Assembly: GCA_016708955.1 (NCBI GenBank)
Contig: JADJES010000001.1
Coordinates: 496,001-560,000 of the forward strand
Direction: 5' to 3'
Source: Nitrosomonas sp.
GTDB lineage: Bacteria > Pseudomonadota > Gammaproteobacteria > Burkholderiales > Nitrosomonadaceae
Length of the DNA: 64,000 nt
Position 1 is the stretch's first letter, and each line of letters opens with the position of its first letter. A program made the position numbers and the translations under genes. Of this stretch, positions 63,910 through 64,000 are shown piece after piece. The notes under the pieces were generated by a model that worked only from the letters and a program-made list of their open reading frames with translations, was not told where the DNA came from and ran no database searches.

Positions 63910-64000
63910 TTAAAAGTTGAATGGTAATGGTGGATAGGCCAAGCGGCGCAACTCACCGGGACCGCGTTTGGATAAGCGTCTGAGACTGGTTTTGTGACCG
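63910..64000 (-). mobile_element. IS110-type transposase C-terminal fragment at the window edge
   Basis: The minus frame entering at the right edge reads GHKTSLRRLSKRGPGELRRLAYPP before a stop at 63910. The (S)-L-x-R-L-S-K-x-G-x-x-x-LR-x-x-x-Y spacing matches the end of IS110/IS116 transposases. Only 29 residues are in the window, and the end seems truncated, so the element may be a remnant. Confidence 0.45.

Noticed and set aside
1..64000. CRISPR arrays, tRNA or rRNA genes
   Set aside because: No regularly spaced repeats and no tRNA- or rRNA-like segments were recognised by eye; a tRNA missed by eye cannot be excluded without a covariance search.

Overview
The window looks like chromosome of an ammonia-oxidising betaproteobacterium close to Nitrosomonas. 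Supporting signs are a cytochrome P460-type haem protein gene, an aa3-type cytochrome oxidase operon with the small proteins usual in betaproteobacteria, several families largely confined to this class (DUF3460, DUF3619, DUF2970, DUF6164), and moderate GC. The genus is inferred from gene content and was not checked by a search.

Layout, left to right. 1-3650: tolB (3' part), pal, cpoB and the queuosine genes queE and queC. 3694-10265: small envelope proteins (LTxxQ protein, TraT lipoprotein, a Gly/Tyr-rich secreted protein), folB, plsY, tsaD, DUF3460, a lipoprotein, an SDR and DUF6164. 10359-13209: a frameshifted P460-type cytochrome and a thiolase gene split by about 724 bp of almost adenine-free sequence. 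13278-20296: the complete F1Fo ATP synthase operon (atpI-B-E-F-H-A-G-D-C) with a good sigma70 promoter and a terminator. 20487-28386: glmU (frameshifted as given), glmS, yebC-ruvC-ruvA-ruvB, a BI-1 family protein and small membrane proteins. 28485-29043: a 541-bp IS4-like remnant with intact ends and a 9-bp target duplication. 29502-36234: coxB-coxA-small ORF-ctaG-DUF2970-coxC-surf1-Sco-like-ctaB, closed by a perfect 19-bp hairpin. 36258-40638: FAD oxidase, BON lipoprotein, PilI/CheW, argB and trmJ. 41364-47985: an accessory block with a pRiA4b ORF-3 family protein and a two-gene type III-like restriction-modification system whose methylase carries an in-frame palindromic mini-element. 48258-57864: cspA, argJ, DUF815 ATPase, Nudix-ThiE fusion, GGDEF protein, yacG, sigma factor with DUF3619 partner, and an ABC transporter with DUF1854 partner. 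57900-62151: mnmE-yidC-yidD-rnpA-rpmH on the minus strand, with no dnaA next to rpmH. 62813-64000: DUF5658 protein, dispersed repeats and an apparent IS110-type fragment.

How it fits together: ATP synthase and the aa3 oxidase are the two ends of respiratory energy conservation; Tol-Pal, PlsY, GlmU/GlmS and YidC serve envelope growth; RuvABC and restriction-modification deal with DNA repair and foreign DNA.

The strongest unusual signals are (1) the adenine-depleted insert in the thiolase, (2) a 70-bp palindromic element with 8-bp target duplication that adds 26 codons in frame to a DNA methylase, (3) the MITE-like IS4 derivative, and (4) four conserved genes each broken by one apparent single-base indel. 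The fourth may reflect consensus sequence errors rather than biology.
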